Source of the DNA: Ornithodoros turicata
Taxonomy: Eukaryota > Arthropoda > Arachnida > Ixodida > Argasidae
Direction: 5' to 3'
NCBI RefSeq assembly: GCF_037126465.1
Contig: NC_088201.1
Span: 501,001 to 565,000 of the forward strand
DNA length: 64,000 bases
The position numbers were made by a program, and so were the translations under genes. This document shows, one piece after another, positions 11,716-22,957 of this stretch. Positions within the stretch are counted from its first letter, which is position 1, and every line of letters starts with the position of its first letter. Below the pieces are notes generated by a model. It was not told where the DNA came from. It did not search any database and saw only the letters and a list, made by a program, of their open reading frames with translations.

Positions 11716-12156
11716 CATGAGAGAACTCATGTTCTGAGGCTGGAACAACATAGAAGGGACAAATACATACAAAGCCTCAATTTGCCTAAGAAATTAACGA
11801 TGAAAGACACTGAAAAGGTTAGCCAGCTGTAGGAGTCGAACCCACATCTTCTGGATTGCCGGTCCAGGGCTCTACCAATTGAGCTAAGCTAACACGCCTT
11901 CTCAACGACTTTCAGGGTGCGTCATCTGAAGGGACAAACCAGCCACTCTCTCACTCATCCTCCTTTCACTCTTACATTTTTGCTCACTCATACACACATT
12001 CATACGACGGGATCGACGCAGGCGGCAACTGTTGAACATGAGAGAACTGATGTTCTGAGGCTGGAACAACATAGAAGGGACAAATACATACAAAGCCTCA
12101 ATTTGCCTAAGAAATTAACGATGAAAGATGAAAGTCACTGAAAAGGTTAGCCAGCT
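11716..12156 (-). mobile_element. tRNA-derived SINE flanked by a 113-bp direct repeat
   Basis: On the minus strand, 11820-11892 reads as a tRNA-like head. The A box (tagctcaattgg) is at 11875-11886 and the B box (ggttcgactcc) at 11832-11842. The anticodon arm folds as CTGGA / CCGGCAA / TCCAG with C instead of the invariant U33, and the last acceptor pairs are imperfect. This is therefore a SINE head rather than a working tRNA gene. Segments 11716-11828 and 12037-12156 are near-identical direct repeats on either side, with an 8-bp difference (a duplicated gatgaaa-type stretch) in the second. A shortened relative lies at about 63703-63850. Confidence 0.65.
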
Positions 12157-12744
12157 CTGGGTTCTCCTCAGATGTTGGTAAGGTTTCCTATCAAGGTGGT
12201 CCAGGACGCACTGTCCTCCCAGCAGGGCCGGTGAGAGAAGTCTACTGAGTCCTGCCCGGGCCCCCTCCTCACGTCTCCTGGTGTTTGCAACTGTCGGGCA
12301 TTGGATAGGGCTGGCCCGTGAAGAGGCCCGGGGCTCCATCCCCCTCTCGACGGTCCTATCTCCCAGTGTAACTTGTCTTCCGCCGGCGGGCAGAACGCTA
12401 TGTAACTAACACGCCGTCACTCAACCAATTCGATTGTTCGTGGGCCGTTCTGTCCTTCCTACGTTCATCTCTCATGAGCTTTCCATTGCCTTGATAAGCA
12501 TTACGCTTTCGCTGGAATTGGTTAATAGGCGATTATAGAGGGCTTCAAAATCATCTTCATAGCCAGTCACAACGTTACTACGATAGGACCTCTCACGATA
12601 GTGACGCAGAGATTACGTCTTCTAGGTTCAGGAGCCGAAATAAAATGACTTTAAAATGTTTAAATGAAAAACACAGAAAATTTAACGGACTGAAATGTCT
12701 CGAAGATATATTTTTCTTACTCTAAATGAACAAATTACTTAACA
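12157..12744. other. Intergenic sequence, no gene recognised
   Basis: A GC-rich part (12160-12420) is followed by ordinary AT-rich sequence. I see no coding or RNA feature that I can support. Confidence 0.45.
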
Positions 12745-12752
12745 CCACACAT

Positions 12753-13419
12753 TAGAGCCCTGCACGGGCCGACTTTTCCGGGCCCGAACCGGCCCGGGCT
12801 CATCGAAAAATGGCCCGGCCCGACCCGGGCCCGGACCTTCATATTTTTATGCGACCAGACCCGGCCCGGCTCGGTGACCCAGTGACTAGAGCCCGGCCCG
12901 GCCCGGCCCGGCCCGGTGACCCAGCGAGTAGATCCCGGCATAGTATTTCCAGCCGCGACGTACGCGTTTCTGGCGATTATCAAACAAATTTATCAGTGAA
13001 TTTATAAGGAGAGAAGACAAACATACAAGTGATGGCGGTTTAACACCGTAACCGCACCAGACCAAATTAAATCCAGAACGTACGCGGGCGTTATCGTTAC
13101 ACTGTCAAGATTTTGCGGAGGTAGAGGATGCTGTCGACAAACTACTTCTCCCAGTCCATACCCCTCTCACCAAGCTTTGCCAAGTGCTTGTGAAATACGT
13201 GAGGAGCAATGTAACTGAGTGGCTTTCAGAATGTTCTAGAGGGTCAAATCATATGCCTAATGCAGTATCCCTTGCTTGTCTTTGCAAAATATGCACAGGA
13301 ATGACGCAAGCGCATGATGATATGAACTAATGCATCTCCATTGTGTGGCCCGGCCGGGCCTGACTCTCGGAAACATATTTGTCGGAGAATAGAGCCAATA
13401 ACAACCGTGCAGGGCTCTA
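12753..13419. mobile_element. Non-autonomous hAT-type element with 8-bp target duplication
   Basis: A perfect 15-bp terminal inverted repeat tagagccctgcacgg is found at 12753-12767 and, inverted, at 13405-13419. The 8-bp word ccacacat directly abuts both ends (12745-12752 and 13420-13427), the target-site size of the hAT superfamily. The left subterminal region is a run of cggcccgg and gggcccgg words up to about 12925, and a smaller ggcccggccgggcc block lies near 13346. No transposase frame is present. The element is 667 bp long and would need a transposase supplied in trans. Confidence 0.88.
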
Positions 13420-13427
13420 CCACACAT

Positions 13428-14390
13428 ATTGTTAATGAAATAAAGTCGAGAAAACATGCGAGCAAGGATTCAATACTAAAAACCCCCGAGACCAGGGTAC
13501 ATAGAAAGACGACGCACAAGGGAAGTTTGATCCAGAGATGTCCCCGGATAAATTTATCGTCTCCCTATTAAACTCTTGAGCTGTGGTGCTACGTTCCCTA
13601 TATAGCCGGAGGTTTTCGTCATAAGTATTGCTAATGATATTGCGATTGGGTGTCATCTCTAGTTCTCCAGCAACGATTCTCGCACGTTTCCTATCTACAG
13701 GTCATTTTCCACCATACCCAACTGGCCGAAAAGTTCCTATATCATTTCCCCTCAAAGCTTAATTGCAGATTGGGCTGTGACCCCCCCAGACTGTTCTGCT
13801 CTAAAATAAACGAACCATGTCGTAAAGAGATTTTGTTCCTGCTACAACTCTGTGCTTTCTTTTCCCAAAATAACCTTACAATCACTGTGCTCTGTGCATC
13901 CTGTAGAGCTTGTGTCTTCAGAATGGATAGAGACGGTCAGCGCGCGGACTACTACGATTGCAAATAAATGACGTCAGAGATGACGTCGGCACTATGAATA
14001 ATCAGTAGGGCATAATTAGCCATGGCACGATTACATTCGTTTGCGTTGGATTCCCTTGTCCTCACCCAGGCAACAACACCAGACGAGAACACAGAAAAAT
14101 AAATCATATCAGGTTTACATTTGGAAATACATAGACTGAAGGGCATCGTGATGACTACACAGAAATTAGGAAGGTTCACTTAACATTTCTCACCCAGAGC
14201 TATACGTACACGTAGTGATTAGACGTTTGCATTTATTCAATGAGTGGCTATTATAGGTACATTGCGCATCGTTGATGCACAGCTGATTCCTGCTAACACT
14301 CACGCTATCATGGCCGCTTGTCCCATGACCAATTTTTTTGTCGCGTTGCCAGCAACAGGGGATGCATTGTATTTATCTGTTCATGCGTGT
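13428..14390. other. Intergenic sequence, no gene recognised
   Basis: No supported gene. A short stretch at 13482-13497 (aaaacccccgagacca) matches the core of the hairpin family at 11277 and 62465 and may be a fragment of it. Confidence 0.45.
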
Positions 14391-14694
14391 AATTCTTGGT
14401 CTACCGGCCTCGGTGGCTCAGTCGGTAGCGTGTTCGCCTTCTGATCCCGAGATCGCGGGTTCGAACCCGGCCGAGGACGCCAGCAACTTGGTGGCAGGGT
14501 ACAAGTTGCTTAGACACGCCGTCTTCCGCGAGGGACGTTAAATACGGGGTGCCGTGTGATGAGCTTTCATCGCACGTTAAAGAACCCTCAGGTGGGCAAA
14601 AGCAATCCACAGACCAACCGCTGTGGCGTCGCTCATGATCTCAGTTGTCTCGCGACGTAAACACCCAATTATTAATTATTAATTCTTGGTCTAC
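14391..14694 (+). mobile_element. tRNA-derived SINE with 14-bp target duplication
   Basis: The 14-bp word aattcttggtctac occurs at 14391-14404 and again at 14681-14694, enclosing the insert 14405-14680. The insert starts with a tRNA-like head: A box tggctcagtcgg at 14414-14425 and B box ggttcgaaccc at 14458-14468. A tRNA-unrelated body follows, then an AT-rich tail ending in attaattatt. These are the marks of a SINE moved by LINE machinery (target-primed reverse transcription), with Pol III promoter boxes internal. It resembles SINEs described from ticks, but I cannot name the family with certainty. Confidence 0.9.
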
Positions 14695-14839
14695 AGCTCC
14701 GAGATGTGAACGTCGCTTCCTGAACCCAAAAAGTGTACCAACTCCGTATTACAATGCACGGAGCGCTGGAATGCTAGCTGGGCGTTCTCACTCATGACGA
14801 CCCTCATGAAGACGCCTCACCCTCACCTCACGACGATGT

Positions 14840-15110
14840 GGTGAAGGTGAGTGAGGCCAGACCACGCTGAATGTTCCTCACGAGGACAGTCGTGAGGCAT
14901 TGTCCCTCATGAGGCCCACCGTGAGGGCCTTCATGAGGCCAGTCGTCGTGAGGCCATCAATACGTGAGGGTACAACGAATTCCGTGAGGAGCCTCACGGA
15001 TGAGGCCGTTTGTGAGGAACCTCACGGATGAAGCCATGAGGCCTTTCGTGAGGAACCTAATGGATGAGGCTGTGAGGCCTTTCGTGAGGGACCTCACAGA
15101 TGAGGTGATG
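14840..15110. repeat. GTGAGG / CCTCAC minisatellite
   Basis: A dense series of gtgagg and its complement cctcac, with ggatgaggcc words. From 14990 it becomes a tandem array of ~28-36-bp units of the type ctcacggatgaggcc...gtgaggaac. Each unit contains both gtgagg and cctcac, so the array can fold on itself. Its open frame (from 15000) is a repeat artefact caused by a unit length near a multiple of three. Confidence 0.8.
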
Positions 15111-16852
15111 GGTTCGGGCTCCTCTTTGCTGATGCCACACACTAACTCAAAAATTAAATCTCACTGTGACAGTAACAACTGTTACCAAATTTCTCCAAGC
15201 ACTCGACGAAACAGTTGAATGCCGCGCAGTATCATTAGTACCAACTACTGACTCGAAATAAATCATAGTAATGGTGAACACAAGGTAAAGGTTTTACATT
15301 GATAATAAACCCGAGAAGCGTGGTAGATGCTCTCAGGGATTCAGGTAGTTGGACTCTATCATTTGTTTCCAAACAGGGAGAGGTGTATTCGTACAACAAC
15401 AGACGCTTTCCATTGGTGAAGGCCCACGGAGATCCTGTTGTGAACTGCAGTAAGTGGACATAACACAGCGAGAGATTGTAGAAGCCTTTCAAATAAGACG
15501 TGACGTTATTTCAGAAGTGGGATTTCATGTGTAGACTGGAATTCCAACGGAGGAACATGTTTCTCTTGTCTAGCACAGTGTCACGATGGATCCATAACCC
15601 CGTACACCACCGTCATGCACCCAAGATCCGTTTCAGGGAAGACCTTGTTCGCTTTGAGCGCAGTCACTATGACGTCATTTGTTTACAAACAGAGAGGTCT
15701 ATTTCACCGGAAAAATTTGCGCCATATGAAAAAAGTTTGCCTGCTATGAGCATGGTTTGGCGATGTATTATGCGGAAATATCAGCTAATCAGTCGGCGGC
15801 AGCAAGAAACGCCAGCCGTACGTCACAGGGTATGTAACAGAAATACGCGTGTTTCATGGGGGGGACCAAGTTTTTTCCGTCTTCCTTCACATGTATACAT
15901 TTTGAGCTCTATCAGACAATTATTAAAGGAGCACCACCTTGTTTACGTACGTGCCCCGTTCAGTTGGATCAGCAAGGATAGCTTTTCGTTCTTGAAAGAC
16001 AAATAGCTGGTGCATCAGACGTGCTGTGTGGAATCCTTTGGGAGCGCTCACTCCCCCTTTTCATCTCTCGGGAAGTGCAACACTGGACGTAGAAATGGAC
16101 TTGATGCAACACCACCCATAACGAGAAAACTACAAGGCGTTCAACGCACAGGTCAAGCGGCCGCATACTTTGTGAAGGCAACACGTTTTTCCAACGGCGG
16201 CTCTTGACATTTCCAAAAGAAAAAAGAAAAAGTTTTTGTGCGCCGTTTTCAGGCGAGATATTCCACGTCCTCCAGCATAAAGTCCACTCGGTTCGCCAGT
16301 ACGACGCACGCGGTCTCTTTCTTTAGCGAACTCATTCTCCGGCAACAAATGTGCAATGCTCCGCCGTCATGTCGGACGCCATGTGCTGCAAGCGCTGTCC
16401 AATAAAAGAACCGCGTTCCTGCACCGAACCGATCTAAAAACTTGGGTTACCGGTTCGGGTTGGCCGTCTGTTTATAATCCACGAGATCCATCCGGTAGCG
16501 CGGGACATACAAGGACATTAAAAAAAAGAAGCACTATGTTCCCATCCATTTGGCCTTGGCGTACTTGTATAGGTTCAATATTAGAGGTGTAGACGTTGGT
16601 CCAAGTTGTGTGAGAACGCGGAGGTGTCCGCCCAAGAAGGCAAGTCCTTGTCCAGCGTTTCTCAACCGTCAAGAGCTTGACCTCTCGGACAGTGTTCGAC
16701 AATACAATTAATATCGACCACGGACATGAGCCGACAGTTTCTCCGCTTTTCTCAAGCACTTGGAAGAAAGACTCCCACGTGGGATTTACAAGCATCTGCG
16801 GAGAATGAATCCAGCAAAGCGATATCTTGCGACAAAGCGAGACATAATTAAA
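15111..16852. other. Intergenic sequence, no gene recognised
   Basis: The longest frame is 168 codons (15500-16006, plus). I recognise no domain in it and see no clear promoter or splice pattern, so I leave it uncalled. Confidence 0.4.
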
Positions 16853-16854
16853 TA

Positions 16855-17774
16855 CGAGGGGCGTTCAAGTCAAACCGGGGCTATCTGTCTCCTCAGTGTA
16901 CAAATGGCTCGCGCTACTTCTTTTTCGCAATTTTCACACGCGACAGGCCTCCGCGTTCACCACGTAGTAGTCCAAGGTCTTAGTCAAAGTTTGTGCAAAA
17001 CAGAAGACACGTGCTACACAAGATGGCCGACAACGAGGTGAGCGCGCACATCGAACAGCGAATTGTCATCAAGTTTCTCGCCAATGAAGGCGTAAAGTCA
17101 TCTGAAATTCACACAAGACTCGAGGCTCAGTATGGCCACGAGACACTTAGCCGCAGCAAAGCGTTTGAGTGGTGCAGACGGTTCCGAGACAGCCGTACAT
17201 CAGTGCAGGACGATCCCGCGGCTCAGAGCCCAGTGTCAGAGTTCCTGAGAACATCCAACTTGTGGAGCTCCTGATCCTCAAGGACTGACGGATAACATGT
17301 CTCGAATTGGCTCGAAAGACGGACCTTTCTGTGGGAACGTTGAACACTATCATTCATGAACACCTCCAGTTTCGGAAAGCCGGGCCTCATCACCAAAGGA
17401 GTCCTCCTCCTACGCGGTATGCACGCCCGCGCATCTCACGACACACACCTTACACGAACTTGGCTGAGAGTTGCTGCCACATCCCCCTTACAGTGCAGAC
17501 CTCGCCGATTTCCATCTCTTCGGGCCACTGATGGCGTTCCTTGGGGGCCGCCACTTGAGCCGCGACGACGAGGTCGAGAATGCGGTCCGATCATGACTGC
17601 TACGCGTCGGTAATGATTTCTACGCTGCTGGCATCCAAGCCCTCGTGAAACGCTGGGACAAGTGCATTAGTGCAGCTGGAGATTACGTTGAAAAATAAAA
17701 CTAATTTCTCGCCTGTAAGTTCATTTTACTTTTGCGAAAAATGAAAAGTCCCGGTTTGACTTGAACACCCCTCG
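16855..17774 (+). mobile_element. mariner element, internally deleted
   Basis: Terminal inverted repeats of about 26 bp: the left end begins cgaggggcgttcaagtcaaa and the right end, inverted, cgaggggtgttcaagtcaaa. A TA dinucleotide, the Tc1/mariner target site, flanks each end (16853-16854 and 17775-17776). The 920-bp length is well below the ~1.3 kb of complete mariners. The missing part is the catalytic core of the transposase. Confidence 0.93.
17023..17698 (+). pseudogene. mariner transposase remnant
   Basis: The ATG at 17023 opens a frame of about 83 codons, whose N-terminal helix-turn-helix has typical mariner wording (IKFLANEGVKSSEIHTRL, FEWCRRFRDSR). It stops at 17274. A second piece in another frame near 17307-17390 reads ARKTDLSVGTLNTIIHEHL, the second helix-turn-helix. 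The sequence then jumps to a near-C-terminal part (HLFGPLMAFLGGRHLS) and ends with ALVKRWDKCISAAGDYVEK before TAA at 17696-17698. The region between, which should hold the DD34D catalytic residues, is mostly gone. Several frameshifts are present. This copy cannot encode a working transposase. Confidence 0.9.
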
Positions 17775-17776
17775 TA

Positions 17777-20715
17777 AATTATAATTAACATTTCTAAAAT
17801 CAGAATTGTACGGCATCACCCACTTGAGTTACCCCAGTGTTCCTTGAGACAGGATCAGCCACTCATCTAGTCCACACGGATACTTCCAGATGACCGTTAT
17901 AATCGAGGCGTTTTATTTATTTATTTTTCTTTTTCCCGTTGGAACAGAAAAAAATTCACAAAAAAGTAACTAAGAGATGTTGTATCATTATTGGTGTCTA
18001 CCTATTAGAACCTCGAACCGGTTAATCCAACAGATACACAGGGTGTCCCAGCTAAATGCTAACCTTTTTGCGAGATGCGAGCGCGTTTTTTTATTCAACC
18101 CGAGTAACCCGCGAGTTTGGTATGACGTAGCGTCACGTGACCCTGGAACACCTCTGGAACAGCGCGACTGTGTTTTTCTCTGTGTGTAAATAAACTAATT
18201 TACCGACGGTAAACATGTACGTCATTGAGTCAACAAGAAAACTTCAAGTCACGTGTGTAAGCAGCGATTTTCAGCTGCAGCTGTAAATAAAAAATGTCAA
18301 AAATTGGTTTTTGATGTTGTGGGCTTGCTATTCTTTGATACGCTTATATGTAGGACCGTCGCTCTGCCAGTATTAAGGAAATAGTCAGCCATCAGATCAC
18401 ATCAGATCCGATCACAAAGCACCTGTGAGCGCTCAAGATGGCGGATGCTCAAGTTGCGATTTGTGTCAAATCGTAATGTGTATTCAGAAAGAGGGACTCT
18501 TCTCTCTGGTGTTTGTGGTGATGTGTTTGTTACTTTGCTGTGCGGCAAGCAATCCTCAGTAAAAGTTGCATGGAGCTGGTGGTCAAGCCTGCATTCCTCG
18601 TCAATTCCTCGAGGGTGAAACATATGCGAGTGAAAGAGGGTCATATACGGAAACTAAGAATAATACCTTTTTTATATGCTTTCCAATAACACGCCTGAAG
18701 CACTTTTACAGCAGGCTGAGCCGAACGGATTTGGAGGTTGCCATCTTGTGAAATGTAGGGAGCGTCTAGTTAGGTTAGGTTAGTTGTGCCGAGGTGTCTT
18801 TGCCTCCTAAGCGCACATGACGGATCACGTTCAAGAAATCAGAGATATACAAGTTACTTTTTATGTTTCATTCTGTACCAATTGCGCCATTCTCTAACTG
18901 TGGTTATATAACTCTTTGGTTAGAAAAAGTCACTCTTGCTCGCATGGCTACTCCTAGCGGGAGTTAGCTAGAGTTGTGAATCCGTCATACCATCATCTTC
19001 TTCACGAAAATATAATATGTTGGAGAGTATCTCACGGCAATATTTCTCATGTGACATGATCAAAGAAAGTGTCTCATGCGAGTACACAATCTACGAACGT
19101 ACAACACGAACCCATTCGACTGCGTCTCAAAATTCCAAAGCAGATCAACAGCGTCTTTTCCCACAAAATTTCGGAGCCAAGGGGGAGGGGAAAAAAAAAG
19201 TCACCTGTTTCTCGCCGGCAACACCAAGAGCTGCGTACTAGCCCGACCGATTCCAGCCACTGACCTCCGGAATCGGCGATAAATTGTAGACTTTATCATT
19301 TGCACACTCCTCTTGGTGGGGCCCATTGATAGCGACACGTGCTATCTACATGGACACGAAAAATGCCATACAAATACGGCGAGATTTCACTTTATCGGGT
19401 TAACCGTCCTATCTGTCATAGCTGAGGTCGTCTCCGGACTTGTTTGGGACAGCTATGCTTTTTCTTTTTTCACTTTACTTTACTTTTCTTACACTCTTGC
19501 GACTTTTTCATGTCCATTTAGTGTACACTACAAGGTGCTAGATATGTGAAGGAACATATATGTGAACATATTTTGTGCCGCATGGCGCACAAGTAAATAT
19601 ACAAAAGACAACATTTTCGACTAAGTTGTCCTAAACCATACAAAACTATTTTACGCACATGTCAGGTTGTGAGCGACTAGATAAATGTTATTTACAATGA
19701 GGAACCGAAAAGCGTCCTGCGCTTACCGCCAAAACGCGGAACACCACTACTCCACAAAAAACTAGCGTTGCTACAAAATTGAAAAAGTACCGCGATGCCC
19801 CTATACCGCCACCAAATAAATCTCTGCGTCCTCTAGGCAACAGCTATAGGTGTGGGCAGCTCGTTGCCGAATGTGTCTAAAGGCTCCTCACGCATAAATT
19901 ATACTAATACACACATTGATCTTGACCTTGAGATGATGAGCCGTCTATTTAATAATTTTCTGGCCCGAATGTTTGGAACCCACTTGCAAGAGGATTTCAA
20001 GTGGAAACCGATTACTCTTTCCATAATCCACTTGAAAATGGACTGTAGAGACAGAATAAACTTCCAGCTGGCTCAGAACCAGCTTCGAAGGAACATCTTT
20101 CATGTCATTCCATCTCTGAAGCCACCCTGGAGCAGAAGCTACACCTTTGACAACATGAATATCTTACTTTACTGCAAACCACAAGGGTACAGGACGTTCT
20201 TCTCCGCCGTCTCACAATCAATTAATTCTCGTTATTCGCAGAATTAATTGTTGATGGACGTGATGGCATCGATTGTAACCTGAATGGTCAGACCCTATTG
20301 TAATATGAAATGCATTCCGTCACTGCAGCACACTATACCTGCAATATTTGCGTTTTCGTTGGATGTCAGCTGAAAACACTGTGGGTCAACACTGTGTCTT
20401 GTGTGCTGTTCTCGCACCTTTACTCGTGCACCAGCGCTTCCTTCCTCTCGTGTTACACCCATCGAAGCGAAGCAGTGACTCCCAATCCTGCATGACTTTT
20501 GCGACTTCAGCACCCTTTTTCCCGTTCCTACATACCAAAAATTCGACAGAATCCTGAAACCACGTGATTCATACACCAATCACACAAACAAGCGGGACGT
20601 GGAGCTAGACAGAGCAGCAGACGACGCTGCCGGCGATTTTCTCCAATGAGGTTTGAGCATGACGTCATACACAATGTCCAATCGGGTGGAGGTGCATTCC
20701 TTCCGGCAAACGCTT
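17777..20715. other. Intergenic sequence, no gene recognised
   Basis: No gene is supported. Near 18040 the motif cagggtgtcccagctaa looks like a transposon terminus, but no partner end was found. At 18770-18783 there is a short run of TTAGG units. A 131-codon frame at 19852-20247 has no domain I recognise. Confidence 0.45.
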
Positions 20716-21336
20716 GTGTCGTCTGGTCGTCTGCTACGGTAGTCGTACCCACGACCTACTAGATTATAACGACCATGTCACAATCAGCAAACCCTATGAG
20801 GTGCCTGTCCGCACGATCCGCCAGGGGCGCTACTGACGCACCCTGGCAGACTGGCGCACGATTGGACGATGGAAATTTGAATTTTGAACTCGCAGAAGCG
20901 TATGTACGACAACCGTAGCAGACGACAGCGATAGCTCCTATGAAAACGCGTAGAATGATGATGATAATCAACCTCAGAATGAAACATCTGTGGAAGTTCA
21001 CAGCTTGTACAGAAATACTAAGGTAAGCTGAAGTACAAAGTATTGTAGAAGTTGAGGAAGCAATAACAAGGACGATCAGAAGCGCCACCGCTGCCTTCCA
21101 AAAATGCGGCGCATGGGAGGGGTGCGCCTGACGTGGTCGTTATAATCTAGTAGGTCGTGGTCGTACCACGTCCGCCGCTCGATGGAAGATGAGTACTCAG
21201 TTTCCATCGAGCGGCCGTGGTGCCGTGGTCGTACATACGCTTCTGTGCGTTCAGAATTCAAATTCTCATCGTCCAATCGTGGTGCAGATCTCGCGTGCCG
21301 ATGAGTAGCGCCCCTAGCGGATCGTGCGGACGGGAG
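20716..21336. repeat. Composite of nested inverted repeats
   Basis: Three inverted pairs are visible. gtcgtctgctacgg (20727-20740) pairs with its complement near 20915-20930. cgacctactagattataacg (from 20751) pairs with its complement at 21141-21160. The ~110-bp segment 20803-20916 (starting gtccgcacgatccgcc) recurs inverted at 21228-21335 with small indels. A separate small hairpin (ccgctcgatgga / tccatcgagcgg) lies at 21174-21218. The arms run A-B-A'-B' and not A-B-B'-A', so this is not one simple palindrome. Confidence 0.75.
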
Positions 21337-21358
21337 AAATCAAGAGAAATCAAAAATA

Positions 21359-22276
21359 ATGAAATTCGCTGCATCACCTACCGTGCCAACATTTCACCTC
21401 CAAAATTTCGAGCTGGAGTCCACCGATTCGTACACCTACCTAGGTGTAACGATAGAAAACAGAAGGGACTACTTACACCAACACGAGCTAAACATCATCC
21501 GCAAAATCAACCAAAAGAAAGGCCAAATTTGGCATCTATCGCGTCACTCCTACCAACCATACGAGGTCGGCAAACTACTATGGAAGACCATTGCCGTGCC
21601 GGCGGCCACGTATGCCAACGATGTCGTCTGCTTCACCTACGATACAATGAAACAACTGGAACGACAACAACGAGAGATTGGGAGGTGGATTCTCCATGGC
21701 TCCTTTGCTACATCAAATCCGGCCATCCAGGGAGAGTTAGGCTGGTCAACGTATTTGTTCCGGGAAGCACGATCGAAGAGCCGATACCTAGGTAGGCTAG
21801 TCCACAGGCCCAATGACACACTTATAACACGAATATTTCGCTACCTCCGGTACACGAACGTCCGCACTAATTGGATAAAAAGAATCAATCACATTGACCG
21901 CATCTACAGCAAAGACACCAACAGGCATCTCACCAAAAACGAATACGAATGGAACAGGAAAATAAAAAGGGAAATGAACCCCATAGAAGAAGACATATGG
22001 CACTCAACTGTAACAAAAAAGAAGAGTATGAGCAAGTACGCGGCAAACAAGCTGGCACCAGCCCCAGCGAAATTCTACAAAGGAGACAGAGCCAGTGGAC
22101 TACTATTTCAGGCCCGAACGGGTTCACTACTAACGAGGAAGAGGCTTTCCGAACTTTTTGGAAAGGATCCCCCGATATGCATCCTATGCGATACAGGAGA
22201 AGAACATATCTTGCTAAGATGCCCGGCACTCCATACGACCACCTCTTCGAAACCGACCGCGCCCCTCCCCCAGTAA
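21359..22276 (+). pseudogene. LINE ORF2 C-terminal fragment
   Basis: An open frame of 305 codons resembles the region after the reverse-transcriptase catalytic site of a non-LTR retrotransposon ORF2. It has a YLGVTI thumb motif near residue 31, the wording KTIAVPAATYAN typical of that region, and a C-terminal zinc knuckle CILCDTGEEHILLRC (about residues 274-288) after LLFQARTGSLLTRKRL. The endonuclease and the YADD/FADD part are absent, so it is 5'-truncated, the usual state of LINE copies. The ATG at 21359 is unlikely to be a real start. I do not assign a clade. Confidence 0.75.
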
Positions 22277-22957
22277 ACCACCAATATCCCTAGGATATCC
22301 CTACAAGGTAGGTGAACGTCCTGAATATCTGGACATCCATGCGATATCTGTGGCATATCCCAAAACAGCATTCGAGTTTGTTTTACTTAGTAAATAACTG
22401 ATGTCCCAGGGACGTCTGTAGGATATCGCACTTTGGATGTTTGAAAAGCCTGCATCCCCGAGGTATCCGTTCAAGATCTAGTATATACCAGATTTTGGGC
22501 ACTGATTGAACCATTGAACATCAGTGGGATTTCGCCAGGAAGTCGCCTGGAGATATACGGATAAATATGTGATGTTTCACATTATTTGTACAGCAACTTT
22601 TTTCTTGCGCTGAGAGCAAGCAAAAACTTGTGTGAACCTTAACTAGATATGGGGGAACAAGTAAAACCGTTATATATCTCTGTCGTTCGCGTGCTGCTGG
22701 CCATGCAACGTATTTATCTGTGCGTGACACTAGCCGAGCAACAGAATTCGATCACTTTTACAGCTCCACTCAGCAGTTCCTCACATTATAGAGAATAGCC
22801 TGAGTTAAAAACACAATATTAGACAGGAAGGAATGTCAGAAACTTTATTGGTTATACCTTGAATCTGCACATACACGAATTAACAGCAAAGACGCACCCC
22901 CTCACCGTTAGAAATGTGTTACGCCGCAATACTCTTATAATGAACGTGCCCCTACAA
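22277..22957. other. Intergenic sequence with GATATC-rich stretch
   Basis: 22285-22480 contains several irregular copies of ggatatcc, gatatc and gcatatccc, perhaps the 3' region of the LINE fragment before it. I see nothing else that I can support. Confidence 0.4.

Noticed and set aside
11820..11892. Functional tRNA gene on the minus strand (anticodon GGC)
   Set aside because: Position 33 is C instead of U, acceptor pairing is imperfect, and a relative with the middle deleted occurs at 63.7 kb. A SINE head is more likely, although a decayed tRNA-Ala is not excluded.
14405..14480. Functional tRNA gene
   Set aside because: The head is followed by a body and AT-rich tail and is enclosed by a target duplication, so it is a SINE.
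15500..16006. 168-codon frame
   Set aside because: No recognisable domain, low-complexity or splice context. It is compatible with chance in this region.
18041..18057. Transposon terminus cagggtgtcccagctaa
   Set aside because: No inverted partner was found within a few kilobases, so no element can be delimited.
18770..18783. Interstitial TTAGG telomere repeat
   Set aside because: There are fewer than three units, which can occur by chance.
19852..20247. 131-codon frame
   Set aside because: No domain recognised and no gene structure around it.
22285..22480. Tandem repeat of ggatatcc words
   Set aside because: Spacing is irregular and the words vary. It may be part of a LINE 3' region, and no clear unit could be defined.
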